Positions 9,455 through 18,781 of a stretch of 64,000 nucleotides of DNA are shown piece by piece. The translations under genes were made by a program, and so were the position numbers. The notes under the pieces are model-generated. The model was not told where the DNA came from, did no database searches, and saw nothing but the letters and a program-made list of their open reading frames with translations. This DNA is from JAXLVB01 sp046329195. Its GTDB lineage: Bacteria > Bacteroidota > Bacteroidia > Cytophagales > Spirosomataceae. The stretch spans positions 1,922,001 through 1,986,000 of the forward strand of contig JAXLVB010000002.1 in NCBI GenBank assembly GCA_046329195.1, in the 5' to 3' direction. Positions within the stretch are counted from its first letter, which is position 1. Every line of letters begins with the position of its first letter.

Positions 9455-11419
9455 ATGGCCTACTACACCCCGGGTGTCTATATCGAAGAAATACCCAAAC
9501 TGCCCGCTTCTGTTGCAGAAGTCGAAACTGCGATTCCGGCCTTTATAGGCTACACCCAAAAAGCCCTAAAAAAGGGGGAGAGCCTTTCTTTCAAGCCCAC
9601 CCGAATCGGCTCGATGGTTGAGTATGTAGAGTTGTTTGGAGAAGCCCCACCTTATAACGTCACAGCCGTCAATCTCGATAGCAACAACGTGGTCAAAGAC
9701 AATTCGACCATCAACAACAGCTATTTACTGTTCGATTCGTTGCGGATGTATTTTGCCAATGGTGGGGGCGATTGCTACATCGTTTCGGTAGGGCAGTTCC
9801 CGAATGCCCTGAGTCAATTAGTCTTTGAACAAGGTTTAGATGCACTCAAAAAAGCTGATGAGCCTACCCTCATTCTGTTTCCTGATGCTGTTTTGATGGG
9901 ACGTAATTCGCTCAAAGCACTACAAACCAAGGCTTTAGATCAATGTAACTTACTCAAAGACCGTTTCTGTGTATTTGACCTCATCGAAACGGGTGACCCC
10001 AAACAAGACCGTGATAATTTTAGAGACGACATCGGAATGAATAACCTCAAGTACGGGGCGGTTTATTACCCAAATCTTAAATCGGCCTTACCTAAAAACC
10101 TGCGCTATGGTGACATTCGAGGAAAACTATTCAAAGGCGGTATCAACATTGACTTACGAGCCTTAACTTCTGATGCACCTACCCAAACCAAGGCCGATGA
10201 GTTGGACAAATTGGTAGATGACCTCAAGCGAATCCAGAAGAACCTCACTGATTTCTATACCGCCAACGGCAACATCCGTGATATTCGGGCAGGTTTCGTC
10301 AGTAAATTCACTGATTTTGATAACGAAACCAACTCTGCCAACAAAAAAACCAAGTTAGAGACTCTTTTCAAGTATTATTTCGATGTGTTGCATTTGGTAA
10401 ATGGCTGGGCGGCTGGAGGAGCCAATGAGTTGGTTAAGAACGCTGCTTTGCTGGCCGCTATCAAGACGTATGTCACCAATACCTTTGCTGCCGTTGCCCA
10501 AAAAGTAAGAGACTACAACGAAGAAGGTATAGTGGACATCACCATGGCTAAAAAATTCACCTACGGTGGTGCAACCATAGATGATGACTGGGTACCTGCC
10601 GTTTGGGGTACTACGTTTAATGCAGCCGCTACGCCTTCGGCCATCTTTAATGGATCAAGCAATTTAGCTATGATGAATGCTGCCACGCCAGCCATCCGAG
10701 ATGTATTTGAGGCCATTGCCGCAGGAATTGACTTCATCGTAGCAACTGCCACCGAAACCGAAAAAGCCGCCGAAGACAGCATCATGGTGGCGATTCCAGT
10801 TTTGAAAGACATTCTGGACAAGGTAAACCAAATGCAATTGACCTTGCCTCCGAGTGGTGCCATAGCGGGAGCCTATGCAGCTGTGGACCGTGACCGAGGC
10901 GTGTGGAAAGCCCCCGCTAACGTCAGTCTTAACTTGGTGTCGGGTCTAACCCAAGAACTGGACGACAAAGACCAAGAGATGTTCAACGTAGATGTCTCTA
11001 ACGGCAAGTCTGTCAACGTCATCCGCAAGTTTACGGGTAAGGGTTTCATTGTGTGGGGAGCTCGTACGCTCACAGGAAACGACAACGAATGGCGCTATGT
11101 GAGCACTCGTCGCTTCTACAATTTTGTAGAAGAATCGGTCAAAAAATCAACCAACTGGGCAGTTTTTGAACCCAACGATGCCAATACTTGGGTCAAGGTG
11201 AAGTCCATGATTGAAAACTTCCTAAACAACCTTTGGCGCCGAGGAGCATTGGCGGGTGCCAAGCCCGATCAAGCCTATTTTGTGAACGTAGGCTTGGGCA
11301 TCACCATGACCCCCCAAGACATCTTGGAAGGCCGTATGAACGTCGAAATCGGCATGGCGGTAGTTCGACCTGCTGAGTTTATCATTTTGAAATTTTCTCA
11401 TAAACTGCAACAATCATAA
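9455..11419 (+). CDS. eCIS contractile sheath protein (Pvc2-like)
   Basis: This is a 654-residue phage-tail-sheath-type protein. The N-terminus, MAYYTPGVYIEEIPK, and the following AIPAFIGYTQKA are the typical sheath start. The C-terminal quarter holds WGARTL, the region around RRFYNFVEESVKKS, and an EIGMAVVRPAEFIILKF strand, which in known sheaths form the inner core domain and the strands that link subunits. The protein is longer than the minimal 350-480-residue sheaths and has a large middle insertion, roughly residues 220-440, probably exposed on the particle surface. Contraction drives the inner tube into a target. This is the only sheath gene, whereas PVC has three paralogues. The tube gene follows after 5 bp. 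Confidence 0.95.
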   Translation: MAYYTPGVYIEEIPKLPASVAEVETAIPAFIGYTQKALKKGESLSFKPTRIGSMVEYVELFGEAPPYNVTAVNLDSNNVVKDNSTINNSYLLFDSLRMYFANGGGDCYIVSVGQFPNALSQLVFEQGLDALKKADEPTLILFPDAVLMGRNSLKALQTKALDQCNLLKDRFCVFDLIETGDPKQDRDNFRDDIGMNNLKYGAVYYPNLKSALPKNLRYGDIRGKLFKGGINIDLRALTSDAPTQTKADELDKLVDDLKRIQKNLTDFYTANGNIRDIRAGFVSKFTDFDNETNSANKKTKLETLFKYYFDVLHLVNGWAAGGANELVKNAALLAAIKTYVTNTFAAVAQKVRDYNEEGIVDITMAKKFTYGGATIDDDWVPAVWGTTFNAAATPSAIFNGSSNLAMMNAATPAIRDVFEAIAAGIDFIVATATETEKAAEDSIMVAIPVLKDILDKVNQMQLTLPPSGAIAGAYAAVDRDRGVWKAPANVSLNLVSGLTQELDDKDQEMFNVDVSNGKSVNVIRKFTGKGFIVWGARTLTGNDNEWRYVSTRRFYNFVEESVKKSTNWAVFEPNDANTWVKVKSMIENFLNNLWRRGALAGAKPDQAYFVNVGLGITMTPQDILEGRMNVEIGMAVVRPAEFIILKFSHKLQQS

Positions 11420-11424
11420 TACTC

Positions 11425-11859
11425 ATGGCAACTAAATATCCACTGCCAGCCTTCCATTTTCGGGTAGATTGGGGCGGCACCAACTTTGGCTTTTCGGAGG
11501 TTTCAGGGCTTAACGTCGAAACCCAAGTGATTGAATATCGGGATGGTCTTAGCCCCGATTTTTCGACCATCAAAATGCCCGGTATGCAAAAATTCGGCAA
11601 CGTCACGCTCAAGCGGGGGGTAGTCAAAGGCGACAACGAGTTTTTCAAGTGGTGGGATACCCACCTGCTCAACACCATTGAGCGGCGAGACATGACCATC
11701 AGCCTCTTGAACGAAAAACACGAGCCTGTTTACATCTGGAAAATCAGAAACGCTTTTCCTGTCAAAGTAGATGGAGGGTCTTTCAAAGCCACTGGTAATG
11801 AGGTAGCTATCGAAACCCTCGAAGTAGCACACGAAGGTATCTCTGTCGAAAATAACTAA
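11425..11859 (+). CDS. eCIS inner tube protein (Pvc1-like, Hcp/gp19 fold)
   Basis: This 144-residue protein is typical in size for T4 gp19-like tube proteins. The start YPLPAFHFRVDWGG, the GFSEVSGLNVE motif and the FGNVTLKRGV strand are diagnostic; the last forms part of the beta barrel that stacks into hexameric rings. The stacked rings form the tube that carries cargo. It lies directly behind the sheath gene, the order shared by nearly all contractile systems. High expression is expected because sheath and tube are the most abundant subunits. Confidence 0.95.
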   Translation: MATKYPLPAFHFRVDWGGTNFGFSEVSGLNVETQVIEYRDGLSPDFSTIKMPGMQKFGNVTLKRGVVKGDNEFFKWWDTHLLNTIERRDMTISLLNEKHEPVYIWKIRNAFPVKVDGGSFKATGNEVAIETLEVAHEGISVENN

Positions 11860-11877
11860 TCGGTTTACCAACTAACC

Positions 11878-12363
11878 ATGAATCCAACAGGGCCTTTATT
11901 GTATCCGATTCCGGGTTTTCACTTTGCCGTGTATTTTGACAAGCTGTTTCCGGCGGGCTTGTTAGACACCCGCTTTCAAGAAGTAGTAGGGTTATCAGCC
12001 GAGCTCACCTTGGAGGAAATCAATGAAGGAGGCGAAAATCGCTTTGTACACAAACTACCCGGGCGAACCAAGTTTCCTAACCTGACCCTCAAGCGAGCCA
12101 TGCAGGTTTATTCCAAACTGAGCAATTGGGCCACAGATTCTATTTACAATCTCAACATCCAACGCTCCAACGTGCAGGTGATTCTGTTAAACGAGCTACA
12201 CATTCCGCTGGCGATGTGGAATTTCCACAATGCGTATGCGGTCAAAATCCAAATCTCTGATTTTAAGGCACAAGAAAGTGCCCCTGTAATTGAGACCTTA
12301 GAGTTAGCCTATCAGTGGTCCGAAAAGGTAGGCTTAGATTCGGTCGTTAAAGCCGTTTTTTAA
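11878..12363 (+). CDS. eCIS second tube / tube-initiator protein (Pvc5-like)
   Basis: This 161-residue paralogue of the preceding tube protein has a start PIPGFHFAVYF, then FQEVVGLSAEL and FPNLTLKRAM, each aligning with the equivalent motif in the first tube gene. In PVC the Pvc5 protein makes the first tube ring on the baseplate hub rather than the bulk tube, and the divergent loops here fit such a specialised ring. It lies 18 bp after the main tube gene and 11 bp before the small DUF5908-type gene. Confidence 0.85.
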   Translation: MNPTGPLLYPIPGFHFAVYFDKLFPAGLLDTRFQEVVGLSAELTLEEINEGGENRFVHKLPGRTKFPNLTLKRAMQVYSKLSNWATDSIYNLNIQRSNVQVILLNELHIPLAMWNFHNAYAVKIQISDFKAQESAPVIETLELAYQWSEKVGLDSVVKAVF

Positions 12364-12374
12364 ACCAAGTAATC

Positions 12375-12533
12375 ATGCCCATTCAAATCCGAGAACTCAT
12401 CATTCGGGCTACCATCGAAAGCCCCCAACCAACCGAGCCAGCAAAAAAACCGGTTCCGATTGAGTGGGAAAAAATCACTGAACTCGTTACCGAACAAATT
12501 CGCAAAAGCCGACAAAACACCCACGAACGATGA
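12375..12533 (+). CDS. Small eCIS protein, DUF5908-like (Pvc6 position)
   Basis: A 52-residue ORF begins MPIQIRELIIRATIE and ends QIRKSRQNTHER, with a proline- and lysine-rich linker between. The opening matches what I recall of DUF5908 proteins, which occur only beside contractile injection genes. Its TGA overlaps the next gene's ATG (ATGA at 12530-12533), which points to translational coupling. It occupies the place of Pvc6 between the second tube gene and the LysM protein. The sequence suggests a beta strand, a flexible linker and a helix that could bind a larger partner. Its function is not known to me. Confidence 0.75.
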   Translation: MPIQIRELIIRATIESPQPTEPAKKPVPIEWEKITELVTEQIRKSRQNTHER

Positions 12534-13276
12534 TTGGTGAATCGCTGCTCCCTCCTACTGGCAAGCTAGAAAAGCTCAAAATCTATGCCTTCGAAAAAAT
12601 GGAAGACATAGACAAGGCGTTTACGCCGCAGTATCGGGTGGATACCAAAAAGGTAGAGGGAAAACCCTGCTTTACAGCGATGTTCAATCCGACCACATTT
12701 ACGACCAAAACGGAGATTGAATACGAAACTGACAACACCGCCGGAAGCACCAGCAGCGAGCAGAAATTCAAGCGAATCAAACCGGCTGACTTTTCGGTAG
12801 AATTCGTCGTTGATGGTACTGGTGCCAGCTACGACCCACCCGAAGGGGGCGTAGTTGCCGAAATCGAGCGGTTTTATCAAGTGACTCGAAGTTTTATTGG
12901 CACTACCCACCGTACTACTTATTTGCTCTTGTTGTGGGGCACCAACATTGCCGAACGTTGTGTGCTAAAGTCTTGTGATGTTACGTATAGCCTATTCAAG
13001 GCCGATGGAACACCACTTCGAGCCAAGATTTCGGCCAGTTTTGTAGCTTTTTTGCCAAAAAAACTCGAAGAAGCACTCAAGCAAACCAGTTCGCCCGACC
13101 TCACGCACTTGCGAGACATCAAAGACTCTGACCATCTGGCGCTGTTGGCCAAAGACATTCTGGAAGATCCTCTCCAGTATTTGTCTATTGCTAGAGTGAA
13201 TGACTTAGACCAATTTAGAAAGCTTCGACGGGGGCAGCGGATTTTTATTCCACCTGTTCGAGAAACTAAACCTTAA
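12530..13276 (+). CDS. eCIS tube/baseplate connector with LysM domain (Pvc7-like)
   Basis: This 248-residue protein carries the contractile-injection tube-protein domain at residues 1-170, recognised by FTAMFNPTTFT and the region around FSVEFVVDGTGA, and a C-terminal LysM-like segment near residues 200-240 (YLSIARVNDLDQFRKLRRG, then IFIPP). In phages and PVC the LysM-bearing hub protein lies between tube and spike and helps assemble the baseplate hub. The start codon overlaps the stop of the DUF5908-like gene. The spike gene follows after 12 bp. Confidence 0.88.
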   Translation: MIGESLLPPTGKLEKLKIYAFEKMEDIDKAFTPQYRVDTKKVEGKPCFTAMFNPTTFTTKTEIEYETDNTAGSTSSEQKFKRIKPADFSVEFVVDGTGASYDPPEGGVVAEIERFYQVTRSFIGTTHRTTYLLLLWGTNIAERCVLKSCDVTYSLFKADGTPLRAKISASFVAFLPKKLEEALKQTSSPDLTHLRDIKDSDHLALLAKDILEDPLQYLSIARVNDLDQFRKLRRGQRIFIPPVRETKP

Positions 13277-13288
13277 TCTGAGGCATAA

Positions 13289-15013
13289 ATGCCCAACGAA
13301 CGCCTCATCCCTACCCCTGCGCCCAGCGACACGCCAACCTTTAACATCTTGAAGGCTGATGGTCAAGCTATTGATGGTACATATCAGCTGGTTTCGGTGG
13401 TAGTAACAAAGCAAATTGGTAAAATTTCTGAGGCTATCATTCTGCTGCGAGATGGCGATGTGGCCACCGAAGATTTCGCAATCAGCAACAAAGAGGATTT
13501 TTTAACAGGCAAGGAACTGACCGTACAAGCAGGGTATCATGGTACTAACGACACCATTTTTAAAGGCATCATTGTCAAGCATAGTGTTTCGATTCGGCAA
13601 AGCCAGTCATTGCTCACGTTGTGTCTGAAACACCCCGCTTTTAAGATGGCGACTCAACGCAAAAATCGCCTTTTTGCCGACCAAAAGGATAGTGACATCG
13701 CTGATGAATTAATTTCAAAAAACGGCCTAACCAGCCAGATTGACCCTACCGCTGTTACGCACAAGCAAATGGTTCAGTATCAATGCACTGACTGGGACTT
13801 TTTGAATTTGCGTGCCGAAGCCAACGGGCATTGGGTAGGGTTGGATAACGAAAAAGTCAACTGGAAAAAACCTGATTTGTCGCCAGAAGCTAAGATTCGG
13901 ATTCAATATGGTGCTACCCTCAAAGAGTTTGAAGCAGAATTAGATGCCCGACACACATTTGGAGCCGTAGAATCGTTGGCTTGGGAAATAGGCAAACAAG
14001 AACTAATCACGAGCGAAGCCGCACCCAGTTCTATTCCAGAATTAGGCAATTTTTCCTCTGAAGATGCCGCCAAAAGCCTCTCACAAGAGAAGTTGAGCTA
14101 CACATTTCCGGCGGCATTGACCGACGCCGAACTCAAAGCCTGGGCCGATGCGAGCCTCCAACGAAGCCGATTGGCCAAGATTCAAGGCCGAGCCAAGTGC
14201 ATTGGCTTCGCAGACTTAAATCCTGGCGATGTTATTGAGTTAGGCGGTGTAGGCGAACGGTTCAATGGAAAGGCTTTCGTTGCAGGCGTTCGGCATGAAA
14301 TGGGGGCAGGTTATTGGGATACCGACGTTCAATTTGGCTTACCCGACAAAGGCTATCATCAGTGGTATTCCGACATTTCGGAGCCAATTACCGATGGGCT
14401 TTTGGCAGGGATAAATGGATTACAAATTGGCGTAGTCACCTCGCTAAAAGACCCTGACAATCAATGCCGTGTCCAAATCAAACTGCCTGTTATCTCTACT
14501 TCGCAAGAAGCCGTGTGGGCCCGAGTAGCCACCTTGGATGCCGGCAAAAACCGAGGGAGTTTTTTCCTCCCCGACTTGGGAGACGAAGTCATTGTGGGTT
14601 TTATCAATGGCGACCCTCGGCAGGCAGTTTTGTTAGGAATGCTCAACAGTAGTAACAAGCCAGCCCCCCTCACTGCTGAGGACGCCAATCCCCAAAAAGG
14701 ATTCGTCACTCGTAGTGCGCTGAAGTGGATTTTTGATGATGAGAAGAAAGTCATTCAAATCGAGACCCCTGCTGGTAACAAAATCACAATTAGCGAAGAC
14801 CAAAAAATGATTTTGATTACTGACCAAAACAGCAACAAACTCGAAATGACACAGGCTGGTATTCTGATGGAAAGTCCCAAAGATATTACCATCAAGGCTA
14901 CTGCTGGGGTAAAAATCGAAGGGCAGACCATCGAAATCAAAGGTTCGGCTTCTGCCAAGCTCAATGGCGGCGGCATGACCGAAATTAAGGGAGGAATGGT
15001 GCAAATCAACTGA
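13289..15013 (+). CDS. eCIS central spike protein, VgrG/gp27-gp5-like (Pvc8-like)
   Basis: This 574-residue protein has a gp27-like hub at residues 1-360 (KMATQRKNRLFADQKDSD, YQCTDWDFL). A gp5-type OB fold follows at about 370-460 (QIGVVTSLKDPDNQCRVQIK, WARVAT, FFLPDLGDEVIVGF, GDPRQAVLLGML). The C-terminus is a repetitive beta-prism needle (ITISEDQKMILIT, ITIKATAGVKIEGQTIEIKG). Three copies form the puncturing spike. No C-terminal effector extension is present, so toxicity must come from separate cargo. The PAAR tip gene lies 59 bp downstream. Confidence 0.95.
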   Translation: MPNERLIPTPAPSDTPTFNILKADGQAIDGTYQLVSVVVTKQIGKISEAIILLRDGDVATEDFAISNKEDFLTGKELTVQAGYHGTNDTIFKGIIVKHSVSIRQSQSLLTLCLKHPAFKMATQRKNRLFADQKDSDIADELISKNGLTSQIDPTAVTHKQMVQYQCTDWDFLNLRAEANGHWVGLDNEKVNWKKPDLSPEAKIRIQYGATLKEFEAELDARHTFGAVESLAWEIGKQELITSEAAPSSIPELGNFSSEDAAKSLSQEKLSYTFPAALTDAELKAWADASLQRSRLAKIQGRAKCIGFADLNPGDVIELGGVGERFNGKAFVAGVRHEMGAGYWDTDVQFGLPDKGYHQWYSDISEPITDGLLAGINGLQIGVVTSLKDPDNQCRVQIKLPVISTSQEAVWARVATLDAGKNRGSFFLPDLGDEVIVGFINGDPRQAVLLGMLNSSNKPAPLTAEDANPQKGFVTRSALKWIFDDEKKVIQIETPAGNKITISEDQKMILITDQNSNKLEMTQAGILMESPKDITIKATAGVKIEGQTIEIKGSASAKLNGGGMTEIKGGMVQIN

Positions 15014-15072
15014 AACAGTTCCCCGCCAGCGTAAAGGGAAGGGGGGATAAAGGGATTATAAAAAAAACAGCT

Positions 15073-15351
15073 ATGCCAAGTGCAGCCAGAATGGGAGATG
15101 TAACCAACCACGGAGGTACCATTATCGGGCCAGGAGTTCCTACAGTCATGATTGGAGGAATGCCCGCTGCGGTAATACTGGATAATCATGCTTGCGTATT
15201 GCCTCCACCCAATCACGGCCCCACTATTAGTCCGTTCCCGGTAGGTAGTGCTACGGTTATGATTGGTGGTAAACCCGCTTTACGAGTAGGCGACGTGTGC
15301 TTGTGTGGTGCCTCGGCCGTAGTAGGTTGTCCGACCGTACAAATCGGATAA
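15073..15351 (+). CDS. PAAR-domain spike tip (Pvc10-like)
   Basis: This 92-residue protein is a single PAAR domain. It opens MPSAARMGDVTNHGG and repeats the motif VMIGGMPAA / VMIGGKPALRVGDVC, with His and Cys residues (HACVLPPP, NHGP, CLCGA) that can bind the tip metal, usually zinc. It sharpens the trimeric VgrG spike. No toxin extension is attached. It lies between the spike and gp25 genes, so spike, tip and wedge are co-transcribed. Confidence 0.95.
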   Translation: MPSAARMGDVTNHGGTIIGPGVPTVMIGGMPAAVILDNHACVLPPPNHGPTISPFPVGSATVMIGGKPALRVGDVCLCGASAVVGCPTVQIG

Positions 15352-15376
15352 AACATTTCATAATCAATAAGAATCA

Positions 15377-15787
15377 ATGGAAAATAAATCATTTCTGGGG
15401 CGAGGATGGCAGTTTCCACCCACGTTCATTAAAACCTCGGCTGGCGTGCAGTTAGTCGAGGAAGAAGTTGATATTGTGAATAGTCTTGAAGTATTGCTGA
15501 CTACCATTCCGGGCGAGCGTTTTCTGACTCCAGACTATGGCTGCGACTTGAGTAATTTGTTGTTTGAGCCGATTGATTTCACCCTGACAGCTTATATCCG
15601 AAACCTCATTAAAACGGCTATTTTGTACCATGAGCCACGTATTCGTCCCGAAAAGATTGATTTGTTTTTAGAAGCCGAAAACGGGCGGATTATGCTGGCT
15701 ATTGAATACACGGTGATTTCGACCAACACACGAACCAATAAGGTTTTCCCATTCTATTTAGACGAAGGAACCAATATTCCTCGATAG
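15377..15787 (+). CDS. eCIS baseplate wedge protein, GPW/gp25 family (Pvc9-like)
   Basis: This 136-residue protein has the family hallmarks: FLGRGWQFPPTF at the N-terminus, EEEVDIVNSLEVLLTTIPGE and the EPR-type element YHEPRI near residue 92, then a beta-rich C-terminal half. In T4 and PVC, gp25-like subunits initiate sheath assembly on the baseplate by donating the strands that sheath subunits extend. Length is usual. The J-like baseplate gene follows after 41 bp. Confidence 0.95.
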   Translation: MENKSFLGRGWQFPPTFIKTSAGVQLVEEEVDIVNSLEVLLTTIPGERFLTPDYGCDLSNLLFEPIDFTLTAYIRNLIKTAILYHEPRIRPEKIDLFLEAENGRIMLAIEYTVISTNTRTNKVFPFYLDEGTNIPR

Positions 15788-15828
15788 TAAAACGCATTGA
15801 ATGTCAATAGAATAAACAAAATCGTCAC

Positions 15829-18771
15829 ATGAGTACCAAGCACCCACTCCAACGCAACGGCACCCACCAAACCGAACGCTTTCCACGTGCGCTTGCGAGT
15901 GATTTTGTGCAACTTGACGAGCGCACCGAACTCAATTTGGTGCAATTCATGGCGGCTTATGCCAAATTGTTGCAGTACTACAATGCCCTCAACCAACCCG
16001 ATGGCACATGGGATGGGTTCTTTACCCAAGTAGAAGCCTATTTGCTGGAAGTTAAGCCAAACCCGAAGGCATTTTCGTTAGAGACACTGGCACAACGGCT
16101 TAATGGTTCGCCGATGCACAGTTTGCTTTGGGCTTTTATCAAACTTTTTGGAACATCCCAACAAGACCTTAATGCCTATACGCAACGCCATTTAGAGTTT
16201 TATTATCAAGATTTGCTCCGCCTCAAACCACAAACCTCCAGCTCCGACTCAGTACACCTGATTGCAGAATTGACAAAGGGCTTTCCAACTACACGTATTC
16301 CCCAAGGGACTCGATTCAAAGCAGGAAAAGATGCCAAGGGACAAGAACAAATCTATGCTTCGACCCAAGATGTACTCATCAACCACGCCCAAGTAGCCGA
16401 GCTAAAGACCATCTTTTGGGACGATGCTCATCACTTACACGGTGCATCGGTAGCCAATTCGGCAGATGGCAAGGGGCAACCTATCAGCAGCACTCCACCC
16501 AGTTGGCCTACCTTTGGCAACGAACTAATGCCACTGGCCGAAATCGGGTTTGCTATTTCTTCGCCTGTTTTGTTTCTGAAAGAAGGAACTCGTGTTGTTA
16601 CACTCCAACTGCAGCTTTCGCAGGTGATTCTCTTAACCGACGTTCAGTTAGAAGCAGGATTACGAATCAGGTTTTCGGCCGAAAAAGGATGGTTAAACAA
16701 AACGGCAGAGGTGCATCAAACAGGTGCATCGCTTTTGCTATCAGTACAAATTGAGGCCAATGACCCGGCCATCATAGCAGCAACCTCTACTATTCACCAA
16801 GCGGATTATGATACAGCTTTGCCTATCATGCAAGTGCTCTTGCGCAACGACACCACCTCAAATCAACCACTTTATCCTGCATTTAATGGGGTTCGTCTTG
16901 AGCAAGCCTCGTTAAAAGTGAGTGTGCAAGGCTTTCGAGATTTGATGGTGCAGAATGATTTTGGCCAGATTGATGCCTCTAAGCCCTTTCATCCGTTTGG
17001 GGCAAGTCCTCGCAACGGAAACAACCTTTATGTAGGTAACCCGCACGTATTCAACCGGTATCTACGAGGGTTCAACATCTTTTTTGAATGGAATAACTTA
17101 CCTGATTTGGCGGCGCATTATGTCAATTATAAGCCCTATTCAATTACCGAAAATACCAAGATTTTTGAAGCCACACTGCTTTCTAATCACCGTTGGGGCA
17201 TCATCCGAAACCACTACAGCATCAACGACACCCAGAATCAGGCCATTGATAACAGCACACCAGAAGTAGAATACAGCCACCCTAATCTACATATTCAGGG
17301 TGAAGGCACTGATATTCAAGCAACAACCTACGACAAAGATACGCCTTATGGTTTTTTGCGTATTGAATTGCAAAATGACTTTGCGAGTGGGCTTTATCCG
17401 GTCATTATGATTCAGCGAGCTATTGCAGCAGACCCTGCTAAGTTGCCTAATCCGCCCTATGTGCCGCATTTTAAGTCCTTAGAATTACGCTATGAGTTAG
17501 AAGACAATCTTTTGGAGACATCGGCCCTCTCTTCTCGATTTGTCCACGTCCAGCCCTTTGGTTATGAAATAGTTGGCCCTGAAAATAATTTTTCACTTTT
17601 ACCAGTCTATGCCGAATCAGCACAGCTTTTTATAGGAATCAGTGAGTTACAGCCTCCTCAAACACTCAGCATCTTGTTTCAGTTTCACGAAGGTTCCAGC
17701 AATCCCGACGTCCACCCAGTCGAAAAGCTCACTTGGTACTACCGAGTCAAAAACGCCTGGCAGGCTTTTCGGGCCGACGAAATCTTGAATGATTCGACCA
17801 ACGGCCTCACCCAATCAGGAATCATCCGTTTTGCGATTCCGACTCAGGCTACTATTCAAAGTTCTTTTCCAGGCCAAGGTTTGCATTGGCTCAAAGTTGG
17901 TGTGCCTTCCGATGCCAGTCAGGCTATTTCGAGCAAGGGTTACGACCGACTCATTATGCTCAAGGCTCAAGCCTTAGCTGCCGTTTTTGTAGATAATCAA
18001 AACGCCGAAGCGCATTATCAGCAAGCACTCCCCGCAGAAAGCATTACCAAAATGGAAGTAAAAGTAGATGGTATTAAGTCCATTTCACAGCCATTTGCCA
18101 GCTTTGGAGGTAGAGCGCACGAAAACCAAACGGCATTTGCAACTCGTATTAGCGAGCGTCTTCGCCATAAAAACAGGGCGTGGAGCCTATGGGATTATGA
18201 GCGCATGGTACTTCAACAATTTCCGATGGTGTATCGAGCCAAGTGTATTTCGCATACACAAACACCTGAGTTTTTAGCACCACGGCACGTGACGATAGTG
18301 CTGATTCCGGATGTACGAAATGCTAATTTTCAAAATACGCTACAACCCAAACTAAGCGTAGGAGTATTGACTAAGGTAACTGACTATCTCAAAACCAAAA
18401 TATCGCCTTTTGTTAAGTTAAACCTCCAAAATCCTGTCTATGAAGAAATTAAACTAATGGTATCCGTTTCTTTTTATGTAGACGAAGGGTTTTATGAAAC
18501 CAAGTTAAACGAAGAACTTACGCAGTTTTTTGCTCCGTGGGCGTATCGTTCGGCGCAGGCAATTGGGTTTGGGGGCAAAATCGTCAAATCGGCGATTATC
18601 AATTTTATAGACGAGCGAGACTACGTCAACTTTGTGACCGAAGTACACGTATCGGTCTACCGAAACGGCCAATTGATAATACCCGACACCGATGTAGTTG
18701 AGCCAAGTGCCGAGCACGTTATCCTGACTTCGGCAGTACAACACCAAATCATCCATCCTGCTGTTTGTTGA
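15829..18771 (+). CDS. eCIS baseplate J-like wedge protein (Pvc11/gp6-like)
   Basis: This 980-residue baseplate protein is cytoplasmic with no membrane segment. The N-terminal half has PTTRIPQGTRFKAGKDAKG, a beta-rich start found in the J-like proteins of eCIS. The C-terminal part holds GGRAHENQTAFATRISERL, RAWSLWDYERMVLQQFP and VYRAKC, which mark the J-like core. It should pair with the gp7-like protein encoded 10 bp downstream to form the wedge around the hub. Size fits PVC11, which is also far longer than phage J proteins. Confidence 0.9.
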   Translation: MSTKHPLQRNGTHQTERFPRALASDFVQLDERTELNLVQFMAAYAKLLQYYNALNQPDGTWDGFFTQVEAYLLEVKPNPKAFSLETLAQRLNGSPMHSLLWAFIKLFGTSQQDLNAYTQRHLEFYYQDLLRLKPQTSSSDSVHLIAELTKGFPTTRIPQGTRFKAGKDAKGQEQIYASTQDVLINHAQVAELKTIFWDDAHHLHGASVANSADGKGQPISSTPPSWPTFGNELMPLAEIGFAISSPVLFLKEGTRVVTLQLQLSQVILLTDVQLEAGLRIRFSAEKGWLNKTAEVHQTGASLLLSVQIEANDPAIIAATSTIHQADYDTALPIMQVLLRNDTTSNQPLYPAFNGVRLEQASLKVSVQGFRDLMVQNDFGQIDASKPFHPFGASPRNGNNLYVGNPHVFNRYLRGFNIFFEWNNLPDLAAHYVNYKPYSITENTKIFEATLLSNHRWGIIRNHYSINDTQNQAIDNSTPEVEYSHPNLHIQGEGTDIQATTYDKDTPYGFLRIELQNDFASGLYPVIMIQRAIAADPAKLPNPPYVPHFKSLELRYELEDNLLETSALSSRFVHVQPFGYEIVGPENNFSLLPVYAESAQLFIGISELQPPQTLSILFQFHEGSSNPDVHPVEKLTWYYRVKNAWQAFRADEILNDSTNGLTQSGIIRFAIPTQATIQSSFPGQGLHWLKVGVPSDASQAISSKGYDRLIMLKAQALAAVFVDNQNAEAHYQQALPAESITKMEVKVDGIKSISQPFASFGGRAHENQTAFATRISERLRHKNRAWSLWDYERMVLQQFPMVYRAKCISHTQTPEFLAPRHVTIVLIPDVRNANFQNTLQPKLSVGVLTKVTDYLKTKISPFVKLNLQNPVYEEIKLMVSVSFYVDEGFYETKLNEELTQFFAPWAYRSAQAIGFGGKIVKSAIINFIDERDYVNFVTEVHVSVYRNGQLIIPDTDVVEPSAEHVILTSAVQHQIIHPAVC

Positions 18772-18781
18772 CCTTAAACGT

